64,000 nucleotides of DNA. It comes from Streptomyces sp. P3 (GTDB taxonomy: Bacteria; Actinomycetota; Actinomycetes; Streptomycetales; Streptomycetaceae). The first letter of the stretch is position 1. Every line of letters begins with the position of its first letter. Positions 17,279 through 28,609 of the stretch are shown piece after piece. Where the stretch lies: assembly GCA_016893485.2 (NCBI GenBank), contig JAFEKX020000001.1, forward strand, positions 8,325,501 through 8,389,500, given 5' to 3'. Below the pieces are notes generated by a model that ran no database searches, had not been told where the DNA came from, and worked only from the letters and a program-made list of their open reading frames with translations. The translations under genes were made by a program, and so were the position numbers.

Positions 17279-18073
17279 TCAGGGCCTGACCAGCAGCTGG
17301 AAGTCGAACGCGTACCGGGACGCCCGGTAGATGTGCGTTCCGTACTCGACCGCCCGGCCGGTGTCGTCGTACGCCGTGCGCTGCATGGTGAGCAGTGCCG
17401 CGCCCTCCTTCTCGTCGAGGCGGGTGGCCTCCTCCGAGGTGGCCGAGCGGGCGCCTATCGTCTGGCGGGCGCTGTGCAGGGTGATGCCGGCGGTGCGCAG
17501 CATCCGGTACAGGCCCGTCGACTCCAGCCTGGGGGTGTCGAGCGCGAGGAGGTTCGCCGGGAGGTAGTTGCAGAGGAACGCCACCGGCTGGCCGTGCGTG
17601 GAGCGCAGCCGTTCCAGGAGCGTGACCTCGCTGCCCTCCGGGACCCCGAGGGCGGCCGCGACGTCCGCGGTCGCGGGCACGCCCTCGTTGCGGACGACCT
17701 GCGTGGTCGGGCTCTGTCCGGCCGACTCCAGGTCGTCGTAGAGGCTGCTGAGTTCCAGGGGTCTCTTGACCTGGCTGTGCACCACCTGGGTGCCGACCCC
17801 GCGCCGCCGGACCAACAGCCCCTTGTCGACAAGGGATTGGATGGCCTGGCGGACGGTGGGGCGGGACAGGCCGAGGCGCACGGACAGGTCGATCTCGTTG
17901 CCCAGGAGGTTGCCCGGGGCGAGGGTCCCGTGCTCGATCGCCGCCTCCAGCTGCTGGGCCAGCTGGTAGTACAGCGGCACCGGACTGTTGCGGTCCAGCG
18001 CGAAATGCAGGGCATCGAGCGGGGACCCGGTCACGGCGCGGGAATGGCCACCGGTCTTCGCCACGGAGGGCAC
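17279..18073 (-). CDS. iolR: GntR-family regulator (UTRA domain), probable inositol regulator
   Basis: 264 residues. N-terminal GntR winged helix: VPLYYQLAQQLEAAIEHGTL, LGNEIDLSVRLGLSRPTVRQ, AIQSLVDKGLLVRRRGVGTQ. The C-terminal UTRA effector domain has PVAFLCNYLPANLL and RTAYDDTGRAVEYGTHIYRA. It is the last gene after iolC-B-D-A on the same strand, 24 bases from iolA, so it is probably co-transcribed and autoregulated. GntR-type IolR repressors control inositol genes in Corynebacterium; assignment here rests on context. The GTG start at 18073 has a GAGGAG upstream. Frame intact. Confidence 0.8.
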   Translation of the reverse strand: MPSVAKTGGHSRAVTGSPLDALHFALDRNSPVPLYYQLAQQLEAAIEHGTLAPGNLLGNEIDLSVRLGLSRPTVRQAIQSLVDKGLLVRRRGVGTQVVHSQVKRPLELSSLYDDLESAGQSPTTQVVRNEGVPATADVAAALGVPEGSEVTLLERLRSTHGQPVAFLCNYLPANLLALDTPRLESTGLYRMLRTAGITLHSARQTIGARSATSEEATRLDEKEGAALLTMQRTAYDDTGRAVEYGTHIYRASRYAFDFQLLVRP

Positions 18074-18097
18074 CTCCTCACGGATCGTGACGGATGG

Positions 18098-19590
18098 TCA
18101 GGAGTTGCTGGGGAAACCGAGGTTGATGCCACCGTCGGCCGGGTCCGGCCAGCGGGTGGTGATGACCTTGCCCTGCGTGTAGAAGGCGATGCCGTCGTTG
18201 CCGTAGACGTGCAGGTCTCCGAAGAGGGAGTCCTTCCAGCCGCCGAAGGAGTGGTAGCCGACGGGCACCGGGATCGGCACGTTCACGCCGACCATGCCCG
18301 CCTTGACCTCCATCTGGAAGCGGCGGGCGGCGCCGCCGTCCCGGGTGAAGATCGCGGTGCCGTTGCCCCAACGGGAGCTGTTGATCAGGGTGATGGCCTC
18401 GTCGTACGACTCCGCGCGCACGACGACCAGGACCGGGCCGAAGATCTCGTCCTTGTACGCGTCCGCCGTCAGCGGCACCTTGTCGAGCAGGGAGACGCCG
18501 AGGAAGAAGCCGTCCTCGTGGCCGTCGACCGTGAAGCCGGTGCCGTCGACGACGACCTCGGCGCCCTGCGCGGCGGCGGAGGCGACGTAGGAGGCGACCT
18601 TGTCGCGGTGCTCGCGGGTGATGAGCGGGCCCATCTCGGACGCAGGGTCGTTGCCGGGGCCGATGCGCAGGCTGCCGGCGCGCTCGGCGATCTTGGCGAC
18701 CAGCTCGTCGCCGGTGTCGCCGACCGCGACCACGACGGAGACGGCCATGCAGCGCTCGCCCGCCGAGCCGTAGGCCGCGTTGATCGCCTGGTCGGCCGCG
18801 AAGTCCAGGTCCGCGTCGGGCAGGACCAGCATGTGGTTCTTGGCGCCGCCGAGGGCCTGTACGCGCTTGCCGTGCTCAACCGCCCTGAGCTGGATGTACT
18901 TCGCGATCGGCGTGGAGCCGACGAAGGAGACGGCCTCGACGTCCGGGTGCTCCAGGATGCGGTCGACGGCGACCTTGTCGCCCTGGACGACGTTCAGCAC
19001 ACCCTGCGGCAGGCCCGCCTCGGAGGCGAGTTCGGCGAGACGGTACGACGCCGACGGGTCCTTCTCGGACGGCTTCAGCACGAAGGTGTTGCCGGTCGCG
19101 ATGGCCAGCGGGAACATCCACATCGGCACCATGGCGGGAAGTTGAACGGCGTGATGCCCGCAACCACGCCCAGGGGCTGGCGAATCGAGGCCACGTCGAC
19201 GCGGGTCGAGACCTGCGTCGACAGCTCGCCCTTCAGCTGCACGCTGATGCCGCAGGCGAGTTCGACGATCTCCATGCCGCGCGCGACCTCGCCGAGCGCG
19301 TCCGAGTGCACCTTGCCGTGCTCGGCGGTGATCAGCTCGGCGATCTCGTCGCGGTGCGCGTCCAGCAGCTCGCGGTACTTGAACAGGATCGCGGTGCGCT
19401 TGGCGAGCGAGGAGGTGCCCCAGCTCTCGAACGCGGCCTTCGCGGAGGCGACGGCGGCGTCCACCTCGTCGACGGTCGCGAAGCCGACCTGCTTCTCCTG
19501 CGCGCCGGTCGCCGGGTCGTACACGGGACCGAAACGGCCCGAGGTGCTCTCGACGGGCTTGCCGTCGATCCAGTGGGTGATCGTCTTCAT
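18098..19590 (-). CDS. iolA: Methylmalonate-semialdehyde dehydrogenase (CoA-acylating), IolA/MmsA (one frame correction)
   Basis: Last step of the inositol pathway: malonate semialdehyde plus CoA and NAD to acetyl-CoA and CO2 (also methylmalonate semialdehyde to propionyl-CoA). About 497 residues from the ATG at 19590 (MKTITHWIDGKPVESTSGRF). VVAGITPFNFP, TFVLKPSEKDPSASYRLAEL, VSFVGSTPIAKYI, LGGAKNHMLVLPDADLDFAA and the catalytic cysteine in GSAGERCMAVS are all MmsA-like. One base is missing in the G run 19136-19138. It lies 28 bases downstream of iolD. Confidence 0.93.
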
Positions 19591-19618
19591 GATGCAAGGG
19601 CCTTTCGGGGAGGGGAGT

Positions 19619-21494
<1,876 letters not shown>

Positions 21495-21495
<1 letters not shown>

Positions 21496-22391
21496 CAGGA
21501 CTTCTCCGGTGCCGTGTAGAGAGGGGGAGACGGGGGTCGACGGGCTGCTCGGGCCAGGTGCCGCGGACCCAGGCGTGGTCGGGGTGGTCGCAGATCAGCC
21601 AGGAGCGGTCGTCCTCGGGACCCGCCATGACGTTGAGGTAGTACATGTGGTGACCGGGCACCGCCATCGAGGGCCCGTGCCAGCCGTCCGGGATCAACAC
21701 CACGTCCCCGCCCCGGACTTCGGCCAGGACGTCCGTGTTACGGCCCTGTCCCGAGGGAGAGACGCGCTGGTAGCCGAGACCCGGGGTGCCCTCGTGGTCG
21801 GCGAACTCGAAGTAGTAGACCTCTTCGAGGACGGACTCCTCGCCGGGCCGGTGCTCGTCGTGCTTGTGCGGCGGGAACGACGACCAGTTGCCGCCGGGCG
21901 TGATCACCTCGACCGCGATGAGCTTGTCGCATTCGAAGACCCCGGCCGCGCCGAAGTTGTTGACCTGCCGCGAGCTGTTGCCGGTGCCGCGCAGCTCCAC
22001 CGGCACCGACGAGGCCGGGCCGTAGCGGGCGGGCAGCCTGCGGGTGCAGCGGGCGCCGGTCAGCGCGAAGCGTCCGCCGCCGGGCGACGAGACCGTCGTA
22101 CGGGAACCGCGCGGGACGTACGCGAAGTCGCTCACGGCCGTGAACACGCTCTCGCGGCCGGTGAGTTCGAAGGTGTCGTGGCCGAAGTCGTCGGCGGCGG
22201 AGACCGTGCAGCCGCCGCTCAGCGGGACGACGATCCACTCGCTGTCGCCGGTGTCGAAGGTGTGGGTGCCGCCCGGGGCAGCTCCAGGACCCGCAGGCTG
22301 GAGTAGCCCCAGGCCGCCGACTCGGGGTGACGTCCACGACGTAGGGGCCGCCGAGGGCCTTGCCCGCGGGAAGGTGGTATGCGCTCGTCAT
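21495..22391 (-). CDS. iolB: 5-deoxyglucuronate isomerase IolB (three frame corrections)
   Basis: Cupin-fold isomerase converting 5-deoxyglucuronate to 5-dehydro-2-deoxygluconate. The ATG at 22391 gives MTSAYHLPAGKALGGPYVVD, preceded by GGAGG. Metal-binding cupin motifs include SSFPPHKHDEHRPGEESVLE and VYYFEF, with VVLIPDGWHGPSMAVPGHHM. Slips at 22324-22327 (G run), 22272-22274 (C run) and about 21516 (G run) each repair with one base. The last correction gives the ending LYTAPEKS and a TGA overlapping the iolD ATG. Confidence 0.9.
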
Positions 22392-22405
22392 CGTGTGCCT
22401 CCGGT

Positions 22406-23284
22406 TCACAACAGACCCACAGCCGTGTCCACCGCCGTCTCCACGCTGCCCACGGCGGGGTACAGCAGGGAGCGGCCGACGACCAGGCCCTGGACGGTGG
22501 GCAGGCGCAGGGCCTTGCGCCACTTCTCGTACGCGCCGTCCTGGTCGTCGCCGACCTCGCCGCCCAGTAGGACGGCCGGCAGCGTCGACGTCTCCATGAC
22601 CTCGGCCATGTCGTCCGGGTCGTCGGTGACGGGCAGTTTCAGCCAGGTGTAGGCGGAGGTGCCGCCCAGACCCGAGGAGATCGCGATCGAGCGGGTCACG
22701 GCCTCGGCGGACAGGTCGTTGCGGACCCTGCCGTCGACGCGACGGGAGATGAACGGCTCGACGAACAGGGGGAGTCGGCGTGCCGCCATGTCGTCTATCG
22801 CCCGCGCGGTCGACTCCAGGGTGGTCAGCGAGCCCGGGTCCGCGTAGTCGATGCGGAGCAGCAGCTTGCCGGCGTCGAAGCGGAGCCGGGCGATGTCCTC
22901 GGCGCGGTGGCCGGTGAACCGGTCGTCCATCTCGAAGGAGGCGCCGGACAGTCCGCCGCGGTTCATCGAGCCCATCACGATCTTGCCGTCGAGGACCCCG
23001 AGCAGGAGCAGGTCCTCCAGGATGTCGGCGGTGGCGAGCACCCCGTCGACGCCCGGCCGGGACAGCGCGACGCACAGACGTTCCAGCAGGTCGGCGCGGT
23101 TGGCCATGGCCGTGCGGCGGTCGCCGACACCGAGCGCGCCGCGCGCGGGGTGGTCGGCGGCCACGATCATCAGACGGCCGCTGTCGCCCAGCAGGGGGCG
23201 GCGGACCCGGCGGGCGGCGGCCTCGGCGATGGCCTCCGGGTGCCGGGCTCTGACCGTGACCAGGTCGGGGATGCTGATGCTCAA
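22406..23284 (-). CDS. Cgl0159-like (beta/alpha)8 aldolase of inositol clusters
   Basis: 292 residues from a TTG at 23284 preceded by GGAG. It resembles the deoxyribose-phosphate aldolase-like protein (Cgl0159 family) found in actinobacterial iol clusters: LMIVAADHPARGALGVG, DGVLATADILEDLLLLGVLD, DYADPGSLTTLESTARAIDD, LFVEPFISRRVDG, YTWLKLPVTDD with a central Lys, and VVGRSLLYPAVG. Presumed role is cleavage of 2-deoxy-5-ketogluconate-6-phosphate to DHAP and malonate semialdehyde, supplying the missing IolJ step; this is inferred from position between iolC and iolB. Frame intact. Confidence 0.82.
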   Translation of the reverse strand: MSISIPDLVTVRARHPEAIAEAAARRVRRPLLGDSGRLMIVAADHPARGALGVGDRRTAMANRADLLERLCVALSRPGVDGVLATADILEDLLLLGVLDGKIVMGSMNRGGLSGASFEMDDRFTGHRAEDIARLRFDAGKLLLRIDYADPGSLTTLESTARAIDDMAARRLPLFVEPFISRRVDGRVRNDLSAEAVTRSIAISSGLGGTSAYTWLKLPVTDDPDDMAEVMETSTLPAVLLGGEVGDDQDGAYEKWRKALRLPTVQGLVVGRSLLYPAVGSVETAVDTAVGLL

Positions 23285-23323
23285 GAGAAGCTCCGTTCTG
23301 GGGTGGCTGTGGCGGCCACGCGA

Positions 23324-24292
23324 TCAGTCACTCACTCGCGCGCCGACGAGGAGGTCCTCGACCTCGGACTCGGTGGGCATCGCGGTGGAACAGGCGAGAC
23401 GGGAGGCGACGAGGGCGCCGGCCGCGTTGGCGTACCGCATGGTCCGCTCCACGTCCCAGCCGGACAGCAGGCCGTGGCAGAGCGAGCCGCCGAACGCGTC
23501 GCCCGCGCCGAGGCCGTTGAGCACCTCGACCGGCACCGGCGGGACCTCGGCGGTCGTACCGTCGCGGTGCACGGCCAGCACGCCCTTGGGTCCCTGCTTG
23601 ACGACGGCGAGCTCCACGCCCGCGTCCAGCAGCGCCTGCGCGCAGGCCCGGGGCTCGCGGACGCCGGTGGCGATCTCGCACTCGTCGAGGTTGCCGACGG
23701 CGACCGTCGCGTGCCGCAGCGCCTCCGCGTAGTACGGGCGGGCCTCCTCAGGGTCCTTCCAGAACATGGGGCGCCAGTCGAGGTCGAAGACCGTGATGCC
23801 GGCCTTGTCGCGGGCCTTGAGGGCGGCGAGCGTGGCGGAGCGGCTCGGCTCCTCGCTCAGGCCGGTGCCGGTGATCCAGAAGACGCGGGCCTGGCGGATC
23901 GCGAAGTAGTCCAGCTCGTCGGTGCGGATCTCCAGGTCGGGCGCCTTGGGCTGCCGGTAGAAGTACAGCGGGAAGTCGTCCGGCGGGAAGATCTCGCAGA
24001 ACGTGACCGGGGTCGGGTACTCCGCGACGGGCGTCACCCAGCGGTCGTCCACCCCGAACTCCTTGAGCGCCTCGTGGAGGTAGCTCCCGAAGGGGTCGTC
24101 GCCGGTGCGGGTGATCACCGCGGTGCTGCGGCCGAGCCGGGCCGCCGCCACGGCCACGTTGCTCGCGGAACCCCCGAGGAACTTGCCGAACGTCTCCACA
24201 CGCGCCAGTGGTACGCCGGACTGCAGCGGGTACAGATCGACCCCGATGCGGCCCATGGTGATCACATCGAAGGGCTGGGCTGACTCGGCCAT
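23324..24292 (-). CDS. iolC: 5-dehydro-2-deoxygluconokinase IolC
   Basis: PfkB-family sugar kinase, 322 residues. The ATG at 24292 is favoured over an upstream GTG (24301) because GAGGAG lies 8 bases before it. FDVITMGRIGVDLYPLQSGV, GKFLGGSASNVAVAAARLG (PfkB signature 1) and VEVLNGLGAGDAFGGSLCHG (signature 2, anion hole GAGD with catalytic Asp) are clear. It phosphorylates 5-dehydro-2-deoxygluconate. First gene of the minus-strand iol operon, transcribed from the divergent promoter region shared with the ABC importer. Confidence 0.94.
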   Translation of the reverse strand: MAESAQPFDVITMGRIGVDLYPLQSGVPLARVETFGKFLGGSASNVAVAAARLGRSTAVITRTGDDPFGSYLHEALKEFGVDDRWVTPVAEYPTPVTFCEIFPPDDFPLYFYRQPKAPDLEIRTDELDYFAIRQARVFWITGTGLSEEPSRSATLAALKARDKAGITVFDLDWRPMFWKDPEEARPYYAEALRHATVAVGNLDECEIATGVREPRACAQALLDAGVELAVVKQGPKGVLAVHRDGTTAEVPPVPVEVLNGLGAGDAFGGSLCHGLLSGWDVERTMRYANAAGALVASRLACSTAMPTESEVEDLLVGARVSD

Positions 24293-24373
24293 GCGTGACA
24301 CTCCTCTGAGCTGCTGGGGGTGGGCGGGTCCCAGGGGCCTGCCGACTCTCAGGTGTAGGACTCGGAGGGTCGC

Positions 24374-24460
24374 CTGTCAATAGTTTGTACTTACATTCGG
24401 ACCTGCTTGTGAAATGATGTCTTAACAAAGTATTGACAGCGGGCGCCCCCAGGGATTGAT
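24374..24460. promoter_or_regulatory. Divergent iol promoters in a 15-bp inverted repeat with IolR-like boxes
   Basis: CTGTCAATAGTTTGT (24374-24388) and ACAAAGTATTGACAG (24425-24439) are complementary at 14 of 15 positions. Each arm carries a TTGACA -35 hexamer pointing outward: minus strand at 24380-24375 (with TACACC 17 bases on), plus strand at 24433-24438 (with ATTGAT 16 bases on). Between them TGTCTTAACA (24418-24427) fits the Corynebacterium IolR consensus as I recall it (KGWCHTRACA), and GTTTGTACTTACA (24383-24395) is nearly repeated at 33831-33843. The remainder of the 24293-24578 gap holds the importer leader with a good RBS (AGGAAAG). Confidence 0.7.
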
Positions 24461-24578
24461 TCCGTCCCAGCGCAACAACCGTGTTCCGCGGCGGACGACG
24501 GGGGCCGGACAGGCCCCGGGCCCCGATCTCTGCGATCATTGATCCCTTTCCCCTGAAGCACAGTGAGGTGCAGGAAAG

Positions 24579-25598
24579 ATGGACCGTTCCTCTTACTCCC
24601 GCTCGCGCAGAATGGCCCCCTTCGTGGCGGTGGCCGCGGCAGCGGCCCTGACTCTCGCCGGCTGCTCCAGCAGCTCCGGCGGGAAGAAGGCCACGGAGGA
24701 CAGCTCCGGCGCCTCCGCGGGCAAGGCGAGCACGCCTCGTATGACGGTCGCCCTGGTCACGCACCAGGCTCCCGGCGACACGTTCTGGGACATCGTCCGC
24801 AAGGGCGCCCAGGCCGCGGCGGACAAGGACAACATCAAGCTCGTCTACTCGGCCGACCCGAACGCGGGCAACCAGTCGAACCTGGTGCAGAACGCGATCG
24901 ACCAGAAGGTCGACGGCATCGCGGTCACCCTCGCCAAGCCCGACGCCCTCAAGGACGTCATCGGCAAGGCGAAGTCGGCGAACATACCCGTGGTCGGCCT
25001 CAACTCCGGTCTCAGCGACTGGAAGAAGCTCGGCCTGCTGGAGTTCTTCGGCCAGGACGAGACGGTGGCCGGCGAGGCGCTCGGCAAGCGGCTGAACACG
25101 GAGGGCGCCAAGAAGGTCGTCTGTGTCATCCAGGAGCAGGGCAACATCGGTCTCACGCAGCGCTGCGACGGCGTGAAGAAGACCTTCAGCGGCACCACCG
25201 AGGTCCTCAACGTCAACGGCACGGACATGCCGTCCGTGAAGTCGACGATCACCGCCAAGCTCACCCAGGACAAGGCCATCGACTACGTGGTCACCCTCGG
25301 CGCCCCCTTCGCGCTGACGGCCGTGCAGTCGCTGTCCGACGCGGGCAGCAAGGCGAAGGTCGCCACCTTCGACCTCAACAAGGACCTCACGAGCGCCATC
25401 AGCAAGGGCACCATCCAGTTCGCCGTCGACCAACAGCCCTACCTCCAGGGCTACTTGGCCGTCGACTCGCTGTGGCTCTACAAGAACAACGGCAACTACA
25501 GCGGCGGTGGTGAGCAGCCCGTACTGACCGGCCCGGCCTTCGTCGACAAGAGCAACGTCGATGTGATCGCCAAGTACGCCGCCAACGGAACCCGGTGA
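24579..25598 (+). CDS. ABC importer substrate-binding lipoprotein (inositol/sugar type)
   Basis: 339 residues. The signal sequence ends in the lipobox LTLAGC (Cys29). It is a periplasmic-binding-protein-like type I fold (ribose/inositol cluster): MTVALVTHQAPGDTFWDIVR, NLVQNAIDQKVDGIAVTLAK, IPVVGLNSG, ITAKLTQDKAIDYVVTLGAP and VDQQPYLQGYLAVDSLWLYK are family hallmarks. It captures the substrate outside the membrane. Position opposite iolC and upstream of inositol enzymes argues for myo-inositol or a related cyclitol. It overlaps the permease gene by TGATG. Frame intact. Confidence 0.9.
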   Translation: MDRSSYSRSRRMAPFVAVAAAAALTLAGCSSSSGGKKATEDSSGASAGKASTPRMTVALVTHQAPGDTFWDIVRKGAQAAADKDNIKLVYSADPNAGNQSNLVQNAIDQKVDGIAVTLAKPDALKDVIGKAKSANIPVVGLNSGLSDWKKLGLLEFFGQDETVAGEALGKRLNTEGAKKVVCVIQEQGNIGLTQRCDGVKKTFSGTTEVLNVNGTDMPSVKSTITAKLTQDKAIDYVVTLGAPFALTAVQSLSDAGSKAKVATFDLNKDLTSAISKGTIQFAVDQQPYLQGYLAVDSLWLYKNNGNYSGGGEQPVLTGPAFVDKSNVDVIAKYAANGTR

Positions 25599-26676
25599 TG
25601 AGCATGACCCAGCACGCCGAGCCGGCGGTGACCACACCGCCGGCCCCCGGCCCCAAGGAAACCGACGGCCGGACCTCCGAACGTCCCCTGGCGCTACGGC
25701 TGTTGGCGCGTCCCGAGGTGGGTGTCTTCCTCGGTGCCGCCGCCGTGTACGTGTTCTTCCTCATCGCCGCTCCGCCGGTGCGGGACGGCGCCTCGATGGC
25801 GAACATCCTCTACGGCTCGTCGACGATCGGCATCATGGCGCTGCCGGTCGCCCTGCTCATGATCGGCGGGGAGTTCGACCTCTCCGCCGGTGTCGCCGTC
25901 ATCACCTCCGCGCGCTCACCGCGGCGATGCTCAGCTACCAACTGACCATGAACGTATGGGTCGGTGTGATCGTCGCCCTGATCGTGTCGCTGGGCATCGG
26001 CTTCCTCAACGGCTGGCTGGTCGTCAAGACGGGTCTGCCGAGCTTCCTGATCACCCTGGGCAGCTTCCTGATCCTCCAGGGCGTGAATCTGGCCGTGACG
26101 AAGCTGGTCACCGGCAATGTCGCGACCGACGACATCAGTGACATGGACGGCTTCAGCCAGGCCAAGAAGGTCTTCGCGTCGTCGTTCGATGTCGGCGGCG
26201 TGCAGGTGAAGATCACGATCGTGTGGTGGCTGGTGTTCGCGGCCATCGCGACCTGGGTGCTGCTGCGGACGAAGTACGGCAACTGGATCTTCGCGGTCGG
26301 CGGGAACAAGGAGAGCGCGCGGGCGGTGGGTGTGCCGGTGGCGTTCACGAAGATCTCGCTGTTCATGCTGGTCGGTTTCGGTGCCTGGTTCATCGGCATG
26401 CACCAGCTGTTCTCGTTCAACACGGTGCAGTCCGGCGAGGGTGTCGGGCAGGAGTTGATCTACATCTCGGCGGCGGTCATCGGTGGGTGTCTGCTGACGG
26501 GTGGTGCGGGTTCGGCGATCGGTCCGGTCTTCGGGGCGTTCATGTTCGGGATGGTCCAGCAGGGCATCGTCTATGCCGGCTGGAACCCCGACTGGTTCAA
26601 GGCGTTCCTGGGCGTGATGCTCCTGGGCGCCGTCATGATCAATCTGTGGGTGCAGCGCACCGCGACCCGGAGGTGA
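25598..26676 (+). CDS. ABC importer permease (one frame correction)
   Basis: RbsC/BPD_transp_2-type permease of about 359 residues. The ATG at 25598 overlaps the preceding TGA, indicating coupling. It has around ten helices, including IGIMALPVALLMIGGEFDLS, the EFDLS motif typical of sugar permeases, IVSLGIGFLNGWLVVKTGLP, GSFLILQGVNLAVTKLVTG, IFAVGGNKESARAVGVPV (contact with the ATPase) and AAVIGGCLLTGGAGSAIGPV. One base is missing near 25911, where GG reads as G (TSA-ALTAAML). Confidence 0.88.
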
Positions 26677-26684
26677 CCGACACC

Positions 26685-27599
26685 ATGGCAAGCAACGAAT
26701 CCGGCACCCACGGTGAGATCCTGACCGACACCCCGCCCGAGGGCGGCGACCATCCCCTGGTCCAGCTGCGCAACGCGGGCAAGTCCTACGGCAATGTCCG
26801 TGCCCTGCACGGTGTCGATCTCGCGGTCCGCCCCGGCCAGGTCACCTGCGTCCTCGGTGACAACGGCGCGGGCAAGTCCACGCTGATCAAAATCATCTCC
26901 GGGCTGCACCAGCACACCGAGGGCGAGTTCCTCGTCGACGGCCTGCCGGTGCATTTCACCACCCCGCGTCAGGCGCTCGACAAGGGCATCGCGACGGTCT
27001 ACCAGGACCTGGCCGTGGTGCCGCTGATGCCGGTGTGGCGCAACTTCTTCCTCGGCTCCGAGATGACGCTCGGCCCGTGGCCGTTCCGCCGTCTCGACAT
27101 CGAGGGCATGAAGAAGACCGCGGACGAGGAACTCCGCAACATGGGCATCGTCCTGGACAACCTGGACCAGCCCATCGGCACCCTCTCGGGCGGCCAGCGC
27201 CAGTGCGTGGCCATCGCCCGTGCCGTGTACTTCGGCGCGCGGGTGCTGATCCTGGACGAGCCGACCGCCGCGCTGGGCGTCAAGCAGTCCGGTGTGGTCC
27301 TGAAGTACGTGGCGGCGGCGCGTGAACGCGGTCTCGGGGTCATCTTCATCACCCACAACCCGCACCACGCGTACATGGTCGGCGACCACTTCAGCGTCCT
27401 GCGCCTCGGCACGATGGAGTTGTCGGCGGAGCGCAGTGAGATCACCCTCGAAGAGCTCACCAACCACATGGCGGGCGGTACCGAACTCGCCGCGCTCAAG
27501 CACGAGTTGTCCCAGGTCCGCGGCCTCGACATCAACGAACTGCCCGAGGCGGAGGATCTCAGGGCGTCGGCGGGCAGCGCTCCCGAAGGGACTGCCTGA
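26685..27599 (+). CDS. ABC importer ATPase, single-domain
   Basis: 304 residues from the ATG at 26685 with GGAGGTGA 8 bases upstream. Walker A GDNGAGKST (about 58-66), Q-loop VYQDLAVVP, signature LSGGQRQCVAIARAV, Walker B VLILDEPTAALG and H-loop IFITHNPHHAYM are all intact. Most sugar importers of this class use a duplicated RbsA-type ATPase; here there is one domain, so it presumably works as a homodimer, as in FrcA. The tail is acidic (ELPEAEDLRASAGSAPEGTA). It energises the permease encoded just upstream. Confidence 0.92.
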   Translation: MASNESGTHGEILTDTPPEGGDHPLVQLRNAGKSYGNVRALHGVDLAVRPGQVTCVLGDNGAGKSTLIKIISGLHQHTEGEFLVDGLPVHFTTPRQALDKGIATVYQDLAVVPLMPVWRNFFLGSEMTLGPWPFRRLDIEGMKKTADEELRNMGIVLDNLDQPIGTLSGGQRQCVAIARAVYFGARVLILDEPTAALGVKQSGVVLKYVAAARERGLGVIFITHNPHHAYMVGDHFSVLRLGTMELSAERSEITLEELTNHMAGGTELAALKHELSQVRGLDINELPEAEDLRASAGSAPEGTA

Positions 27600-27600
27600 C

Positions 27601-28509
27601 ATGTCCGACCGTCCCACGCTGGACCGCATCCGGGTCGGGTCCGCCCCCGACTCGTGGGGCGTCTGGTTCCCCGAGGACCCCCAACAGGTGCCGTGGCAGA
27701 GGTTCCTGGACGAGGTTGCGCAGGCCGGCTACTCCTGGATCGAGCTGGGACCGTACGGCTATCTGCCGACCGACCCGGCCCGGCTCACGGACGAGATCAC
27801 CCGGCGTGACCTGAAGGTCTCCGCCGGTACGGTCTTCACCGGCCTGCACCGGGGCCCCTCGGTCTGGGACGCCACCTGGCAACACGTCGGCCAGGTGGCC
27901 GAGTTGACCCGGGCGATGGGCGCGAAGCACCTGGTCGTCATCCCCTCCTTCTGGCGGGACGACAAGACCGCCGAGATCCTGGAACCGCCGGAGCTGACCG
28001 GCGAGCAGTGGGCCCATCTGACCAAGGGCATGGAGCGGCTCGGGCACGAGGTGAAGGAGGCGTACGGGCTCGACATCGTCGTCCACCCGCACGCCGACAC
28101 CCACCTCGACACCGAGGACCACGTCGAGCACTTCCTCGACTCGACCGACTCCGACCTCGTCAACCTCTGCCTGGACACCGGGCATTACGCCTACTGCGGC
28201 GGCGACAGCGTCAAGCTGATCGAGACCTACGGCGAGCGCATCGGCTATCTGCACCTCAAGCAGGTCGACCCGGAGGTCCTCGCGGACGTCGTCAGGAACG
28301 AGGTGCCGTTCGGGCCGGCCGTGGCGCGCGGGGTGATGTGCGAACCGCCGTCCGGCGTACCGGAGTTGGAGCCGGTGCTGGTCGCGGCGCAGCGGCTGGG
28401 CGTGGAGTTGCTCGCGATCGTCGAGCAGGACATGTACCCGTGCGAGCCGGACAAGCCGCTTCCCATCGCGGAGCGCACCCGAAAGTTCCTGCGCTCCTGC
28501 GGCGCTTGA
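27601..28509 (+). CDS. IolE/IolI-like sugar isomerase/dehydratase (TIM barrel)
   Basis: 302 residues starting one base after the ATPase stop. AP endonuclease-2/xylose isomerase-like fold: RVGSAPDSWGVWFPEDPQQV at the N-terminus closely matches inosose dehydratase IolE, with YSWIELGPYGYLPTDPARL, DIVVHPHADTHLDTEDHVEH (metal-binding His), VNLCLDTGHYAYCGGD and IGYLHLKQVDPEVL. Most likely scyllo-inosose dehydratase, forming the diketone used by IolD; inosose isomerase (IolI) is an alternative. It is needed to complete the pathway because no other iolE candidate is in the window. Confidence 0.8.
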   Translation: MSDRPTLDRIRVGSAPDSWGVWFPEDPQQVPWQRFLDEVAQAGYSWIELGPYGYLPTDPARLTDEITRRDLKVSAGTVFTGLHRGPSVWDATWQHVGQVAELTRAMGAKHLVVIPSFWRDDKTAEILEPPELTGEQWAHLTKGMERLGHEVKEAYGLDIVVHPHADTHLDTEDHVEHFLDSTDSDLVNLCLDTGHYAYCGGDSVKLIETYGERIGYLHLKQVDPEVLADVVRNEVPFGPAVARGVMCEPPSGVPELEPVLVAAQRLGVELLAIVEQDMYPCEPDKPLPIAERTRKFLRSCGA

Positions 28510-28551
28510 CGAAGCCGGTGACCGTGACGCCCTTCTCGACCTTCACGACTT

Positions 28552-28596
28552 TGACAACCCTGACGACCCTGACGACCCTGACGACCCTGACGACTC
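28552..28596 (+). repeat. 9-bp tandem repeat between iolE-like and oxidoreductase genes
   Basis: Five tandem copies of TGACGACCC: three exact (28561-28587) flanked by TGACAACCC (28552-28560) and TGACGACTC (28588-28596). It lies after the iolE-like stop and ends 13 bases before the next ATG, so a change of copy number would alter the intergenic spacing within the operon without affecting a protein. Confidence 0.9.
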
Positions 28597-28609
28597 GAAA
28601 GGACGGCCG

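Noticed and set aside
28552..28596. CRISPR-like repeat
   Set aside because: The units are contiguous 9-mers with no spacers and no cas genes anywhere in the window.
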